A stretch of DNA of 64,000 bases from Anisakis pegreffii (Eukaryota; Nematoda; Chromadorea; Rhabditida; Anisakidae). Both the position numbers and the translations under genes were made by a program. The notes under the pieces are model-generated. The model did no database searches, was not told where the DNA came from, and saw only the letters and a program-made list of their open reading frames with translations. The DNA lies in assembly GCA_035041965.1 (NCBI GenBank), contig JAPYMA010002581.1, forward strand, positions 1 through 64,000, written 5' to 3'. Position 1 is the first letter of the stretch; each line of letters starts with the position of its first letter. Below are positions 1 to 14,471 of the stretch, one piece after another.

Positions 1-932
1 ACTGAGTAGAGGAATGAATGGAGGACACAGTCATCATGTGATGGTTACTATGTGTTATTATTGTATTGTATGGTGGCGATGGGAGAGGAGGTTCGAGAGC
101 AGAATGGAACGAACAAAGGCAATGAACGACGGCATTAACAGCACATATATCTATTTATGTATCTCTTTGTGTCTACAACGAGGGAAGAGTTTTCATGGCG
201 AGGGGAGGCAAGGGGAGGGGTACTGAAGATGAGATTAGAAGAGAGTTGAGGGACGGACGGACGAAGAGAATGACGACTCGCAGAAATCAACTGAATTCAC
301 GTTGTCGACTATTGAACTCCGTGAAAGGAGATGATGGGCGAGCACAGATATGAATTTCTGTGCACCATACGATTCTTTGGAATCTCTGCTTTCAGAGAAA
401 CATATATTTTGTAGAGCGATTTTGCTTTCTTGAGGAGATATAGCTATTTTCCTAATGAAATGCGGTTTGCCACCTTCGAGCCTACCGTCTCCTCAAGTTT
501 GACCAGTAACATATGAATATTTAATTATGCTTAGCTCTGTTCGTGCTCGCGCATTACAAGATTTAACTTGATGCGGCAAGCGATTTTGAGAAATATTAAC
601 TCAAGTGTTCCGATTGAAGTGACCACTCCGAAACGATTTGCCACAATACGGCAGAATGGCTTCAAGCTTTAAATATGACATCGTTATGCAGATTATATGG
701 ATAAGATTAGGTGGTCTTAGGTTGTCGGTGAGGTGTTCTTGTGAATGATGTGGATGTCGTGTTAATGGGTGCTCTTTACTGACGTTATCATGTGCACTGA
801 TTGATGTTCTTTTCTAATGGATTCAGTCCATTTTATAGAATATATTGCGTTTTCGTTGTGCAAAAGTTATTCAAACATTGACTGAATCGTTTTAGTTTTC
901 GAAATTGGTTATGCTCTTGTGATAGCGATCAA
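1..932. other. 5' flank of the mitochondrial RNA polymerase gene; no gene seen
   Basis: No open frame here resembles a known protein or shows exon-like splice borders on either strand. A G-rich stretch near 199-219 holds several GGGG/GGG runs. The rest is ordinary AT-rich DNA that should contain the promoter and 5' UTR of the downstream gene, but I see no specific promoter motif. Confidence 0.5.
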
Positions 933-3900
933 ATGCATCAGGCGTCATCTATTCATCAGTGTGTGCTGCATTGCCGAACCAAATTTTTACGCAGTCAGCA
1001 ATTTCTATTCAAACGTTTTGTCACCCGAAAGGTTCCACTCATATCGGCAGATGTCGGTGAGTTTTCGTTTGCTTATTTATTATTTTGCGTATTTTGCAGC
1101 GAAAAAAGTTTTTTGAATTTTGTTCCGAAATAAACCTATTCACTTGCTCACATCAAAATTTTCAGCAATATGTTTTCAAAGTACACTCGAAAAATTCAGA
1201 TCTAATAAAATGTTTCAATTTTTGTTCAGCGCTAAATATATTTTTACGAATGTTTTTGTTTCAATCGAAATTCAAATTGAAGCGTCAACATCTCATCACA
1301 ACGATGACTCTACTTTGCCGAAGATTAAAACTCCGAAGTCATCTGCGCTATCAGAATGGGAAATAGAAACAGTTAAAGAACTTTCGTATGAACTGAGACA
1401 CAGTCGACTCAATTTCTCAGCCGAAATGAACAAAAAGGCTGCACAGAGTCAACTGATCAGGTATGGCTTGCACTGGTCTTATGTTTCTTTTGTGATTATC
1501 AATTGATTGCTTCGATTGTGTCGTTCGTTCCTCATTGAGAGGATCCTATTTCATGACTTCATCTACGCATTGCTTGAAATATTGCGTTGATCCGTTTATT
1601 CAGATTAAGTGTTAACTTTCACGATTCTTCGGTCCTTCCTTCATAAGATTGCTGTCAGATGCAGTATTGTTTTAGTACAGAATGGTTTTCTGATTTATGA
1701 TCGGTTATTTAATGAAGATTCATTTAAGATATGCTATAAACGAGGAATACTCATCGATGATTTCTTATGTTATGCAATTTCTCGAAGCGGTTTCGATGAA
1801 TTCAACTCAATATAGAGGAGACGATCAGGTTTGTTGCACTTCCTTAAATTTCAGAAGGTCAAACGTTTTTTTTTTTGTTTACGTTAATTGCCTGTATTCA
1901 TTCAGTTCAGTGATTAAGTAATTAGTACGTCTTATTGCCAGTTATATATACAAATTTGAGATGATGAAGAGGATAGGTGATTTTTTAATCAAGCATATGT
2001 TTTGCTTAAAGTGATTGAGTATTCTACTGCAAGATGATTTCGTTAAGCAGTTAGCTGTGTGCTAAGTGATTAGAATAATAAAAATCCCAGTAGTCGGGAT
2101 TTCTCATCTCAAAATCAGACTCAAATTTCAGTTCTTTTCTATAGCTTTGCTATTGTCCGCACGTGGTATGCGCTCATATTCAACGAATATACGAAGTGCA
2201 GATTCGGGTGATGCAATTTCATTATTTTATACGATCGCAACGTTATTGGAGCGTTTACCGATCCTTGGCTCGAACACTCGAATGGCTTGGTTGATTCTCT
2301 TGAATCGAATCGAGAAGTGGGCCGATCTTCGATCGATCGACCAACGATCGTCTGATATCGATCGAATAATTTTGGATCTACAGCGGACAATCTCTAAAAA
2401 AGTCTGTTGCTGTGCAACCATTAACTGAATAATTTTTATTTATCTCAGTTGATTCGTTTATTTTGGCTAGTTAGTGTTCGTTTCGATCTTTGTTTTAGTA
2501 AACGCCTGTTATTGGATACGAAATATTTTCCAATGTTTTCATTGGAATAATCTGAAATTATGTTCCTTCTGGGTGTGATGAAAGTGCAACCGAATGTTGT
2601 TTGAATGTAGTTGCAATATTCACGTTTCTCAACACATATTAGTCACAAATTTGATGCTAATTTCGCTCAGTGATGTATTGCAATGGTTTTGAATCGAACT
2701 TAGCTTGGAAAACTGAGTTCTTGGTTTGATTATTTGAATCACAGGTTCGAAACTGGTCACCAAAAGAGAATCGATTGTTATTCTGTGATGAAGATCACGA
2801 AATTGTAGCAAAACGTTTGATTGAAATCACTGGCAAATCAGTTGAAATCAGCAGAGGAATTAAAGAAGATTATGGTTATGATAAAGTTGGTTCAATTAAT
2901 GCTGAAATTCGGCTCATAAATTATAAAATCATTTTAAAGTAATTACATTATTAATGATAATGGAAGTTATGTTGACAATAGTAATATTCAACACCGATAA
3001 AAATACCCAATGAATGCAAAACTTCAGGATTTGAAATTAGTTGATGAATTGCGGAATGAGGTCTCTAAAGAGGATTACTTGGGTTCACCGTTTTCATCGC
3101 TTCGTATCACCAAAGTACGAATATTCTTTTTTTCATTTCCTTCAGTTATTTTCCTCACTAAATTTTTTTCCGCTCATCATAAACGTTGAATATGTATTGA
3201 CTTCTATCAGAGCATTCAGTTGATTTTCATATAGTCGTGAAATTAACTCACCGAAGCACACCAATTCATCTTCGATTTACCTGCACAAACGTCTCTTTGT
3301 TATCCACTTAATATTTCACTGCTGTCATTCGATGGATGCAATTTCCGTTTTGTTCAGGATGAATATATGAAGAAATTTTATGAGCAATTATCAATGGAAT
3401 CAACGCATTGCTTAAGAGTTCGTAATTTTTGTCGTGTATCAAATGAAATTAGTGCTGAAAAATTAATTGATGGATGGAATTGGCGATCGGCTATTGAAAG
3501 AACCCTCCAGCAACATCTCAAGCAGCTAAGACAGTATCCTTGTGAGCATCCTATTCATTCATTTATTGTTAGTAAACATCCGCTCAATATCTTATCACAT
3601 TTTCAACTTTCTATTCGATTTATCTATTAGTTGGAGGCGAAACGCATTTATTTCAATTTCCACTTGTTTCCATTACAATGGTCGGTCAGGCTTATATAAA
3701 CCTCAAATCTTACTTCCGATTTTTTTTTTGCAATTTGCTATTGTAATGAGCAAAGCTGATTTGAAGTTATGCACAAAATGTTGTATTGAGCATTTTCATG
3801 TGTGTAATGAAATTGAGTTCGATTAACAGAGTGGACTGCGTTAAGAATGATCGCAAAATTTGTTTCGAAGCTGAGGTATTTAGGATGGCTCGTTAAAGGA

Positions 3901-6900
3901 GTGTATTGCAGTGAAGGGTTATTTGGATGTGCTCGATCCGAGCGAAGTGGCATCATCGGTGATGACATCCGTGCTGTCGATGTGTGCATTAGGACAACAT
4001 CTGATAGTGTATTCACAGTTCGAATATTCCCTTGCGGAACCCGTTTTGGAAATAATTCATCGAAAATTCATCACTAAATTCATTGATGAGCCCGAAAAGG
4101 TTTTGTTTTGAATCCTTTTTTTTTTCTGGATTTTTGCATCAGAATTTTCTCCGAATATATCAAAAAGTCATCATATTTAAAAATTTTCGTTGATTTCGTT
4201 CTTTTTTTTTATTTCCACAACTTCCGAATGCAGAATAGCAATGTTCCTAGTAAACTTCAAGGTTGACAATGAAAACATTTGAGAATATGTTGATGATTTA
4301 AGAGTCTAGAACACTTGAGGCTTAGGCTTATATGCGCAGTGTAAATTAATTATTATAGATGAGTAAATAAACGACTAGAACATAGATTATAGGGTTTTTC
4401 GACCACAAAACAACTGCGCGCAAAAGCTGTTCAAAAATATCAAAATTAGCGAAGTAGAATAGTTTATATGATTGGAATAAGTGAAATGAACGATTAGTGA
4501 TGAAAGTGAAAATTGTCTTTTAGTTGTGTGAAGAGTTATTCGCTGAATATATTCGATATTTGCTGGAGCCAGATTTATCAAGACGTTTCACTCTACGCGA
4601 GTGGTGGATGCAGTGCTGTGAGAATGCTCGAGTCGACCCGTTCTTGCAATTTCCGTTCGTCAACTTTCATGCAGAAACTCGACGACAACTCGGATCGTTT
4701 CTGCTAAATGTTGTTATTGAAGCGTGTACATTCCCCAATGACAGCTCATCTTCGCAAGGTCTTAGTTATTTATCGTCAGATGTATTTGTTGTAGTGAGAT
4801 GGATCGCTGAATTTCTGTTTTCTCAGTGTCGTAAAAGGTAAATTATTTCAGGTGAGTCACGACATTCGCCGAGTGTAAAGGATCAAACCGCACGTGCATT
4901 TGGGATTAGAAATGTGGTACTAGAAGAGGAGAGCATTTATTCGGAGGACGGAAAAATGAATTTGAGTAAGATGGTGGCACTGAATACTATTATGCTTGAT
5001 CTGTTAAACAAACATCAATTCGAATCACTTCTTTTCCCAACTTATAATTTACCAATGAAGGTGCGCTGTTATTTGCTTTTGTCGTGCGAGTTTTCTTTTA
5101 GATTACTCCAATCGTCCATTTGATAGCGTATGCTGACATATTTGAATTTCATGTAAATTTTATTTCATTCTTCTTTTTTCTTTTGGCTAATTTGAGACTG
5201 AATTGTTCGAAGTTTAGATACCGCCAAGACCTTGGATTGATTACGGTAACGGTGGTCCATCATATACAAAATCGTCAGATGTTCTACGAAATCTGCCGGA
5301 TTATCCAAGGACCGTTATCAGTGATGAGGTCAGACGACGCATTCGTAAGAAGTAATCTTCATTCGTAATCTGAACTGAACATTCGTAAGAAGTAATTTAT
5401 AGTCAGTTATACGTAAAAAAAGATGGGTGCATCGAATTTTGAATGAACTTTAAATAATGTGATATATATTGTCGATGCACTACTTCCTCAGAGCTGTTGA
5501 TACTATTCTGAATTGATGGTACTTATATGATACGCATTTGATCGTGGTTGTTTTAAATGATCGCAGAAGTCAAGCACGTCCCGTATTCGATGCGTTGAAT
5601 GACCTCGGTGCAACTCCCTGGCGTATAAATGGTGCTATGTTGGACATCATCCTCGAGGTATTTCATCCAGATTTTCTGAATTACTGACACATTCCTCAAA
5701 ATCATCATTTTTGAATCATTCCACCACGCATTCCGTTCGCGTAAAATGGAATTTTATTCTATTCTCGTTTAAGTGTAAACGTTATTTTTGGAATCGAATA
5801 TAAATGGGGTTGATCTAAAATCATTGCTCTTTTTTGTGGTGTAACTGTGATCGAAATTTTGACTGCTCTAGGATCGATTGGGTGAATTCTCTGTTTGAAT
5901 GAATTTTAGTTTCCTTAATGAAGGATAGTGCATTCATAATAGTTGCTTATAAATCATTTATAAAGGTTCTTATGATTTAATGCTCTATATCTTAAACAAC
6001 CTATAATAAAAATTTGATAGTTTTTCAAAATGAGCCCCGATCCGTCGAAAGCGGACATGCTGCATCGATTGGCCATACCTTCACGTTCTGATACTGTCAA
6101 GGTGCCAGATTTCGTTGAAACATTCGGCGATAACGTCCGAGTCGAACAAATACCTTCGGAGAAATGGCGCGAATACTCGAAAAATAAATATGAATCCATC
6201 AAAAAGAGGTTAGAATTCATTCGTACACTTTTTCCTGTGACATCGGCTTACTGTTTAATCGTTCGTTTATTACTATTGCGTTTGTGGTTGGTTTTGTTAG
6301 GTAGATATGAACTGTGTACAAACATTTGCTCGAGTGAAATTATTCTATAGGAACGAACTAAACTCGTTGTGGTATTGGTTAATGTATCGTTTGGTGATGG
6401 CCGAGCACTTTCGTAAGGATGTTCTATTTTTTGCGCACAATATGGACTTCAGAGGTCGTGTTTATCCGATATCACCGTATTTGAGCCATATGGGTGACGA
6501 TATCAATCGATCATTGTTGCGTTTTGCCGAAGGTTTTGATCAGTTCTTCATTTTATTCGTTTCGTAAAAGATGTTCAGTGTTTCTCAGTCAGATGTTTCA
6601 TGAAACTGACATTTAACTAATAGTTGCACTAACGATACGTTGTTTTGCGTAGAGATCGTGAAAGATGCCCATGAAAGTTTGTCTGAAGCCTAATCTAGAA
6701 ATGAAATTTGAAGTTTGGTGAATTTTGCTTGCAGGTAAACAGTTAGGTGCAGATGGATTCAAATGGCTGAAGTTGCATTGTGTCAACTTAACTGGTCATA
6801 TGAAGAGAGAATCAATCGCGAGTCGTTTTGATTACGTCGATAAGATATTGCCGAAAATTATCGATTCTGCAAACAATCCCATCAACGGTACTGTTTCTTT

Positions 6901-9710
6901 ACAAAACACTTTTGTTCGTCATTTTTATTTTCTTTGCGGATCCAACATGAATGCGCATAGAATTTTGTTAACAAAAATCTATGAGTCTGATAAGTGGATT
7001 CGTTAATGTTCACGATTTGGAGCGATCTTCGGGCATATGCCTGCCTCTGTTAGTTATCGAAAATGATAAACAACCTTTTCTGCAGGTGAACGCTGGTGGA
7101 TGGACTCTGATGAACCATGGCAAACACTAGCAGCATGTATAGAAATCAGAGATGCACTCAATTCAGGTGATATCGATAAGCATTACTGATGAATTCGTTT
7201 AGCACATCTTTGTTACTTTGTTTATGCAGTGATAAAAATTTCCTTCCCTATAGCCGATCTGTTCATGAACTGACAAAATGATTGTAGAGGTGATCTAATG
7301 GGGGAGTGTACAAATCAAATTAAGGTGACACCGCAACATTTGTGAGTTATTTACCGATTCATCAAGATGGCTCATGTAATGGTTTACAACATTATGCGGC
7401 ACTTGGACGTGATCGTCAGGGTGGTGCTGAAGTGAATCTTTTACCGAGTCAGTTACCTGCTGATGTTTATTCAAGTGTTGCGAAAAGGTGTCGTCTGTCT
7501 CATTTTACATCCCATACAACTGCAACACTAACCACTGATCTCTTTCTCTCCATTATTGCTTTACAGTCCTTTCTTCATGCTTTCGGAGCTGAACTTTCAG
7601 TTTGTTTACGTCAGTGCTTAGGAGTTTTTCCATTCCGGAAAATGAGGAAATGTCAAATATTGAAACGGTTGTTATCTAAGAATTAGATGTTTCTAAGAGT
7701 TTTTGTAATTGAATTGTTCATGATATGTAAAGTAAGATCATTAAGGGTGGAAGAAAAAAGGTTGGAGGATGAGAAAAGCGAAGACGAGAATATCCGAGAG
7801 TTTGCCATTGCTTTACGAAAGGCGTTGCCGGATACTGTACCGCGTAAGGTGATCAATTTCTTAGTGTCTCTCGTTCAGTTCCCTCATCTTCATTCGTGTT
7901 GTTCACTTCTACCATTGTTACTTGTCACATAGTTTAAAATGTGCAGATATCGTGAAGATGGCTAAAATATTAGGCTGGTATTGTGCATTTTGAAGGTAAT
8001 AAAACAGACGGTGATGACAACTGTGTACGGTGTTACAATGTACGGTGGAACTCAACAGATCAAACGACAACTGAAGGCACTCGAAATTGACGATGAACAG
8101 GTTTGTCGCATTGCTTCCTTAATCCAATGAATTAACGCTGTGTTCCGTTGCCAAGCCTGCGAAAATCGGCAACCATTTTTTTCGGTCGTACTTAAATTTG
8201 ACTGAAAATAGATTGAATCAATGATCTGTATCATTTTCAGTTATTCAATTGCTTAATTTTCATGCAAACGATAGTCTTTCAGCTGGGACGATTTTCGTCG
8301 TATTTAGCGCGTAAGACATTTGCAAGTCTTCATGATGCGTTCACCAGTTCAATGTGGGTTTTTGATGATGAAATCGTTTTCATATTTGTGTTTTTTAAGT
8401 GATGCAGTATCATTGGAATCCAGAATTCATAGGTGTTAACAGCGAAGATTCGTTGAGCAGTCAACGTCAGCTGAGAATATTTCAGGCAGTTAAAGGACTG
8501 GTTCCGTCGTTGTGCAAAATCGATAGTTGATTTAATGCGACCAGTTGAATGGGAAACACCTTTGGGACTACCCGTAATGCAGCCATATTTGAAACTGAAA
8601 AAGAAGCACAATAAGCTATGTCTTATGCCAGTTATGATGAAACAGGTTTCTAATTGTTTATTCGATTCTCACTTATTTTATTAACTCCCATTCAAGTGAT
8701 CTTGAAGTTTATTTGAAAAAAGACTTTCTGATCATTTTCATCGAACATTTTATCACAGTTTCATGAAGCCACGGCAATGTTTCCAGTTGAATGAAATTAT
8801 AGGTGAATGCGTTTCCACCGAATTTTGTGCACTCGCTCGACTCAACGCATATGATGTTAACGACGTTGCACTGTCGTCGACTAGGCATAACGTTCGCTGC
8901 GGTGCATGATTGTTACTGGACTCATGCGTGCAATGTGGATCGTATGAATGTTTTGTGTCGTCTGCAGTTCATCCATCTCCATCAACAACCACTCGTACAG
9001 CAATGCGCTAAGGTTGCTTCTTTTCAGAATTACATTCACATCATATACTATCATTCCGTACTTTGTACTCATTCTGTACTCTAGTCGCAATCATTCGTTA
9101 TCACCGATAATCATGGGTGGCACAATCATTTGGGTTTGTTTGCTGATGCTTCATGCCTCAAGTATCGTTCTGTGGGCATATATTTTATTCATTTGCTTTC
9201 GCTTAATTCTGTGAGGGATCCAGCTGTTCAATTTCCAGAAATAATAATTTTTTTGGTGAATAAATTGGAAGTATGAATTGTAATGGTTTTTCTTTGTCAG
9301 TATTTGTAAGAATATCAATGCATTATTTATGTTGTGTGAGAGATAAAATAATTCTTGGCATTGGGATGAAAGGTGCATGGTGCTTGCTGTCAACAATTGC
9401 TTTCTATTCATATTTTATGGTATCAAATGAAATTTACGTTTGCACTCTTTGCGATGGTTGAACAAAATGGTATACGATGTAAAAGTGCACTTCTGGTATG
9501 AAAATGACACTCATTACTCATTCCTTTTTGTTGAATTGGTGAACTTCTTGAATGTTTCAGTTCTTCGTTGAGAAATATTTACCACGTCGACGACGTAAAG
9601 AAATGAGTGCAGACGAGCTGGCACGATTTACACGAGTTTTTACGCCATCGGTTAAAGCTGGTCAATTGAATATTGAAGACGTTCGAGAGTCCGTCTATTT
9701 CTTCTCCTAA
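933..9710 (+). CDS. rpom-1: Mitochondrial DNA-directed RNA polymerase (POLRMT, T7-like single subunit)
   Basis: This single-subunit polymerase transcribes mitochondrial DNA and primes its replication. Exons: 933-1056, 1166-1460, 1729-1828, 2132-2401, 2745-2886, 3041-3114, 3358-3541, 3912-4099, 4524-4758, 4852-5060, 5218-5351, 5567-5657, 6021-6208, 6351-6532, 6735-6887, 7086-7166, 7325-7487, 7746-7848, 7996-8100, 8283-8353, 8486-8645, 8803-9012, 9561-9710. Phases match at all 22 introns, giving 1203 aa, close to animal homologues (about 1150-1230). The N-terminus is Arg/Lys-rich with no acidic residue in its first 39 positions, as in a mitochondrial targeting sequence. About residues 40-450 are the diverged N-terminal region. 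The catalytic domain keeps [11 protein letters not shown] (about 774-784), motif [16 protein letters not shown] (Asp about 898), motif B with Lys about 975 and Tyr about 983, motif C VHDCYW (Asp about 1120), and the family C-terminus ending YFFS. All catalytic residues are intact. Exons 1-3 are the least certain part (exon 3 uses a weak TAAG acceptor); exons 7-23 are firm. The symbol is that of the C. elegans orthologue. Confidence 0.93.
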
Positions 9711-11048
9711 ATTCAAAATGGCTCTTCTATACGACTGCGCTGTACGATTCAGCAAATCCATGCAATAGAGCTGCGTGATGGTTCTGCATTGTTGTGACTG
9801 ATTCTATTCATAAAAATGTATTTTTGTTGATTGACTTCGCTTGTTGTCCTTATTACGTTAATAACTGTTGATTTTGTTGTTTTTGGTATTAGCAGAATTT
9901 TAGTTATATGTTATAAATTTATGGAGTTTGTACGGAAAAATGAACATTTTCAATTCATTTGGTTCTTTCTTGTCTGCACTGCAAAATGCGTCATTGAGAT
10001 TCCCTTTGGAATTAATTTATAATAGCAATGAAGCTTTTCAATGCGGACACCTCCGTATCTTTTTCAATTGATTCCTTCATCAAGTGCCATTAGGCAAATG
10101 ACCGAAATAGTTTTGATCTCTCAATGACTCTGTCCTTTTAATCATTGAAGAAGTGAAAAATGAACGGAGTGAATCATTCTAAGTAAAATTATGAACTCTT
10201 TGAAAAGTTCACAAAAAAAATTCCATATCAACTTCGCTTGAATTCTTTCAACCTACACACTAAACAAGAGCACTCTGAAACAAGCGACTGTTGAATTAAT
10301 CATATTTTTTCGTTTCAACGTTCCCCATATTTCTCATGAATTCTTGCAATGAACGTTTTCGTTTCTATTAATTGTAGGCTATCTTTGATGCATTGCATGA
10401 TTTTTTGAATGCTTTTATGCATAAATGCAAACAATAAAGGTTGCATTAAGAAGATTACACTGCAAATTTATTTATTTCTCTCTCACAACTGACACATTCA
10501 CTTTGGGTTTTTATCGCTTCACCTTCCATTTTACTGCTGAATTTCAGACGAGCAGGATAGCTTATGGATATTACAAACTGAAGCATAAATATGCAAAAGA
10601 ACTGTCTAAGAATAAATATTGATAGGATCTGAAAAATTTCAGTCGTTTGAATAATGATTCTGGATGATATTCATTGCATTCCCCATCTATTACATCTTTG
10701 TACTTCTCAATACGGCTTTTAATGTTTCTCTGCCTAAGCCTAAGTGAATTAAACTGGAAAAATAATGCAGCGGCCAATGTGACTGGATAAGGACACGAGA
10801 TTAAAATGAAAGTAAGCGAATCGAGCACCTTGAATTATGAATTGATTGTAAAACTGACTAGCTTTCGCGGGAATATCTCACAGCTGTCAGAGGTTGGCGA
10901 CAAAATTAGATTCATAGAAAAATATCGATTCTACTGGAACGATTTTTGCAATTGATCGTTGTGATCGACGCGACCAGAACGAACTTGTTGTTCAAGAGTA
11001 TTCATTGAAAAGAGGGCAATTCCGGAGACGGTGTTTTTCGGTAAGTAC

Positions 11049-11067
11049 ATCTTACCATTGGTAAGAT
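11049..11067. repeat. Perfect short inverted repeat
   Basis: ATCTTACC and GGTAAGAT form an 8-bp perfect stem with a 3-base loop. The stem contains a splice-donor-like GGTAAG on each strand. No gene is attached to it and the function is unknown. Confidence 0.5.
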
Positions 11068-13189
11068 CACTGCCAATTTGTCTTTCTCGGCGGTCACTGT
11101 TACCACTCAATATCAGTTGTGCACTGCTTGAAGTAGGTCGTGCTCAATGACATTGTAAGCATAGGATGTATCGCGTGTGTTTGTACTATGGCATAGATCC
11201 CTAGAGAATGCTATAAATTGATTATAATTATTCACATAACGCAATTCTAAAATTATTCTCTAAATTCACTGACAAATGGTAATTTAAAAATGTTCATGCG
11301 ATCATTGATGAGCATTTAAAAGTACATCGACAATGAATTCAAGCAGGCAGATCTGAACTCAGTGCTGGCAATAACTATTTGCATATGTATGCTGAAAGGC
11401 GCTGCAACGAGGAGAGGAGCTATTGAGAGGGGTTACCGTAAGTGACGGTAGCACGAAGCTCTCATTGACACTGATTTCACTGGAGGCAGCAGAACGTTGG
11501 TGTGAAACGCAGTTGGTTGATTTCATTGAATATTCATACACGAATGTTTATCGCAGTAGTACACGGTGATCAGTCAAACACACAATTAAGGAAAAGCGCA
11601 CAATTATTTGAAATTATTCGTAGCGTTAACGTTGTTGTTTCATTTCGAATTGAAACTAACAATAAGATAAATTTTTGATTTTGAATTCAGTTGAGTATGA
11701 GGAATGCTTCGCGGCAGGTCAGAAAAAAAAGAACATAACATATTCCTTATGGATACATCCTTATATCGATAACAACAATGCAATGAAAAAACATAACAAA
11801 TGAATGCCAACAAAAATTCATTGCTTCTCTAAACTGCCATAATTTCATCTTTAGAGATACTTTTAAGCAAAGAGTGCTTATCCGACACATTCTTTGTTTA
11901 GTTCTAATGACTAAAAATGACTGTTTGGATCGAATTATTGTGAAAGATCGAAACGTTATGGGTTGTTCATTGTTGTCTGGGTGTGATTTTTTATCTGATA
12001 AAATTGCTTGATTGAATTTTGACGAAATTGTTGTTGTTCTGAAGAGACTTTGACAATCGACATTAGCATTTGTTGGTTTTGTTTTTAACATGAAGAAGTT
12101 TCGTGATGCGTTATCCTTTCCGGCAGGATCGAGAATGCCTCAGCGGAAATGATTAAATGCCATAAACAAACAAATACACATTCTCTCATGGCCTACTCTA
12201 CCAAAAATATGCATGCTCAAAACAAATAACGAGAAGCGTTGCTGCACGCTTCATTGCATCGATTTCAAAGTTTCATTACCGATTTGAAAAGAATTTTCAA
12301 TTTGCAAATATAAATGAGAATCCGATTGGATTTTTGGATCAACGAAACTCAATATTTTCATTCAGAGATGGCAATATTACAGTAGATTGCAGACTAATGT
12401 TGGCCCAAATCAATCGCACTATTCGGTTAAGTCCAGGATAGTGTTGTTGCGTGTATGCAAATACAAATAAAGGCAAACAAATAATTGGAATAAGACGAGT
12501 GAGAATGAACGAGAGACAAGCTGGTCGAAAGGAAGTAAACGAAGATTAAACGCAAAACGATAATTAAATAAGCTCGAAACATGTTCGATAGCTGGCCTCG
12601 AAACGTGTATATATGTAACTTTATATATGAGGGTGAACAGTGTGTATGTGTATGCACCAAATTCGATCGTATATGCCACCGCATCCATTCATTTGCCAAT
12701 ATTCACCAACAGATATAATCTAAAAGGAATATTGCGTAGTGAAGTAAGTTGAAACAATATTCGTTTCCCGAAAAAAAAACACAACTAAATGTATGCTCAG
12801 AAGTCAAATGAAAAGAGGAAATAAATTGAAAAATATACACATAAGACATATTCCCCTAAAATAAGTTCATCCTTTCCTCATAAATCATATCACGTTTGCA
12901 TTTGTGTTGCAATGATATCGATGAAAACTCACAAAGAAATAAGCCAGATTAGATAAATGCTTTGTTTACCAATAAGATGTAAATATATGTGCGTTAAACT
13001 GAATGAAGCAAATATAATCTGCAGTTAGAGGAGATAAACAAGTCGAGAATCGCTACATTTACGCATCAAGATAAAGCGATGCATCTCCATAATGATGCAA
13101 ATGCAAATAAATATATGAATAAACTAATTCAAATGTTGTCATTTTGAAAATTTTTCATTCATTTCGAATCATTATTGGTTCATCTAATA

Positions 13190-13403
13190 CAGTGGCCCAC
13201 ACGCTCGGGTGCTCCCTTGCATTTTTCGATAGTCTGGCAGCCCTTAATACCCCCCCCTCCCTTCTCCCTCCTGCTACAATAATTTATTACTTCCACACAT
13301 AACGTCAGATCTAATTCCCCGATCTCCTCCATCACCTCCCTGACACCCCCAAATTACCCAAAAATGAGCAGTTCCCCTCTCTTCCCCCCTATGGGGATGG
13401 CTA
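13190..13403 (-). mobile_element. hAT-like MITE, copy A (about 214 bp)
   Basis: It begins CAGTGGCCCA and ends with a degraded complement of CAGGGGTTCCC. Flanking 8-mers ATCTAATA (13182-13189) and GTCTAATA (13404-13411) differ at one position, as expected of an old 8-bp target-site duplication. Aligned by eye it matches the reverse complement of the copy at 18732-18927 over most of its length, including the shared block CATAACGTCAGATCT. The C-rich tract, terminal CAG repeats and 8-bp duplication fit a non-autonomous hAT-type element. No transposase is present. Strand is given relative to copy B. Confidence 0.72.
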
Positions 13404-14431
13404 GTCTAATATTACAATACTGCGGTTGCATTTAAAACAAGTAATCTGTTCTGAAATTGGTAATAGGATTAATTAACAGGCAATCTTAAGAGAAAAAGTC
13501 ATATCTAGGGGTGCCGTATTATCCGACTACTTCAGCAGATTCCCTCTTACGCTCTGTACCTCCCTCTGACCATACGGCAGACCGCCGTTTTCTTTTCGAA
13601 CAACCTACATGACAGCAATTCTGCTTCGCTCCTCTGACAACGAGAAAAAACTGCCGAAATTACACCACTGATCAATAAAAGTGCTGCCATAAATTCCTAG
13701 GTTACAGCAAGGCAATCAGTTCTCTGTGATCAAGCAGATATTTTGCGAAGCTAGTCGAACAACTGAGAAAGAAGTGTGAAAAAATTCAATTAACCATGAC
13801 TTACCAACTTCCTCAATTTCCCTGTTGGCACTCTCAACCTCATCTCCGCCTTACATGAACCACTGGCCCAGTTATAATGAGCGAAGCCATATCATCTCAA
13901 AGTACCACTCTCATCATAATGAATTTTCTCATTTCTTTCATCTTTTCCCAGTCCCTCTCCCCTCTTTCGATCCAGTCAGTCGGTTGTCGTGCGTTTGCCC
14001 AATAGCTTGTACGGATGAGTCATCGAAGCGAATGTCTACTTAAATACAACCAACCAACCCATTTTCACTAATCCGATCCAATGCATCCACACATATGCTC
14101 ATACATAGATTATCTCATAAACGGCAAGTTAGCACTGGGCTGTAGCTATTTAACGACTGTCTGTTGTTGTGCATAATGCATAGATGTATAGATTGATTAC
14201 TGAGAACTGATGACTGAAGAGAGCAACGGCAACGAGCGTTGGCTGCTGGCATAGGCCATAAAACGGGTTCGTTGTTTGTTGCCGATTACTACTGGCCTAG
14301 GCCGTAAACATAGACGAATATAGACATGAGAGGACTAGTAGCCTAGAGGCATACACACAAATATGTCCACCATTGAATGATGCACAACACAGACATAACG
14401 GCATCTTATCAACGAGTATAATATGAGCTGA

Positions 14432-14471
14432 GATGGATGGATGGATGGATGTCGATAGATGGATGGATGCT
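14432..14471. repeat. GGAT tetranucleotide microsatellite
   Basis: Tandem GGAT units are interrupted once by GTCGATAGAT. The Trp/Met/Asp-rich translation across it is an artefact of the repeat. Confidence 0.85.

Noticed and set aside
11747..12091. 114-codon minus-strand frame in the large spacer
   Set aside because: It has AT-biased composition, no family resemblance and no partner exons.
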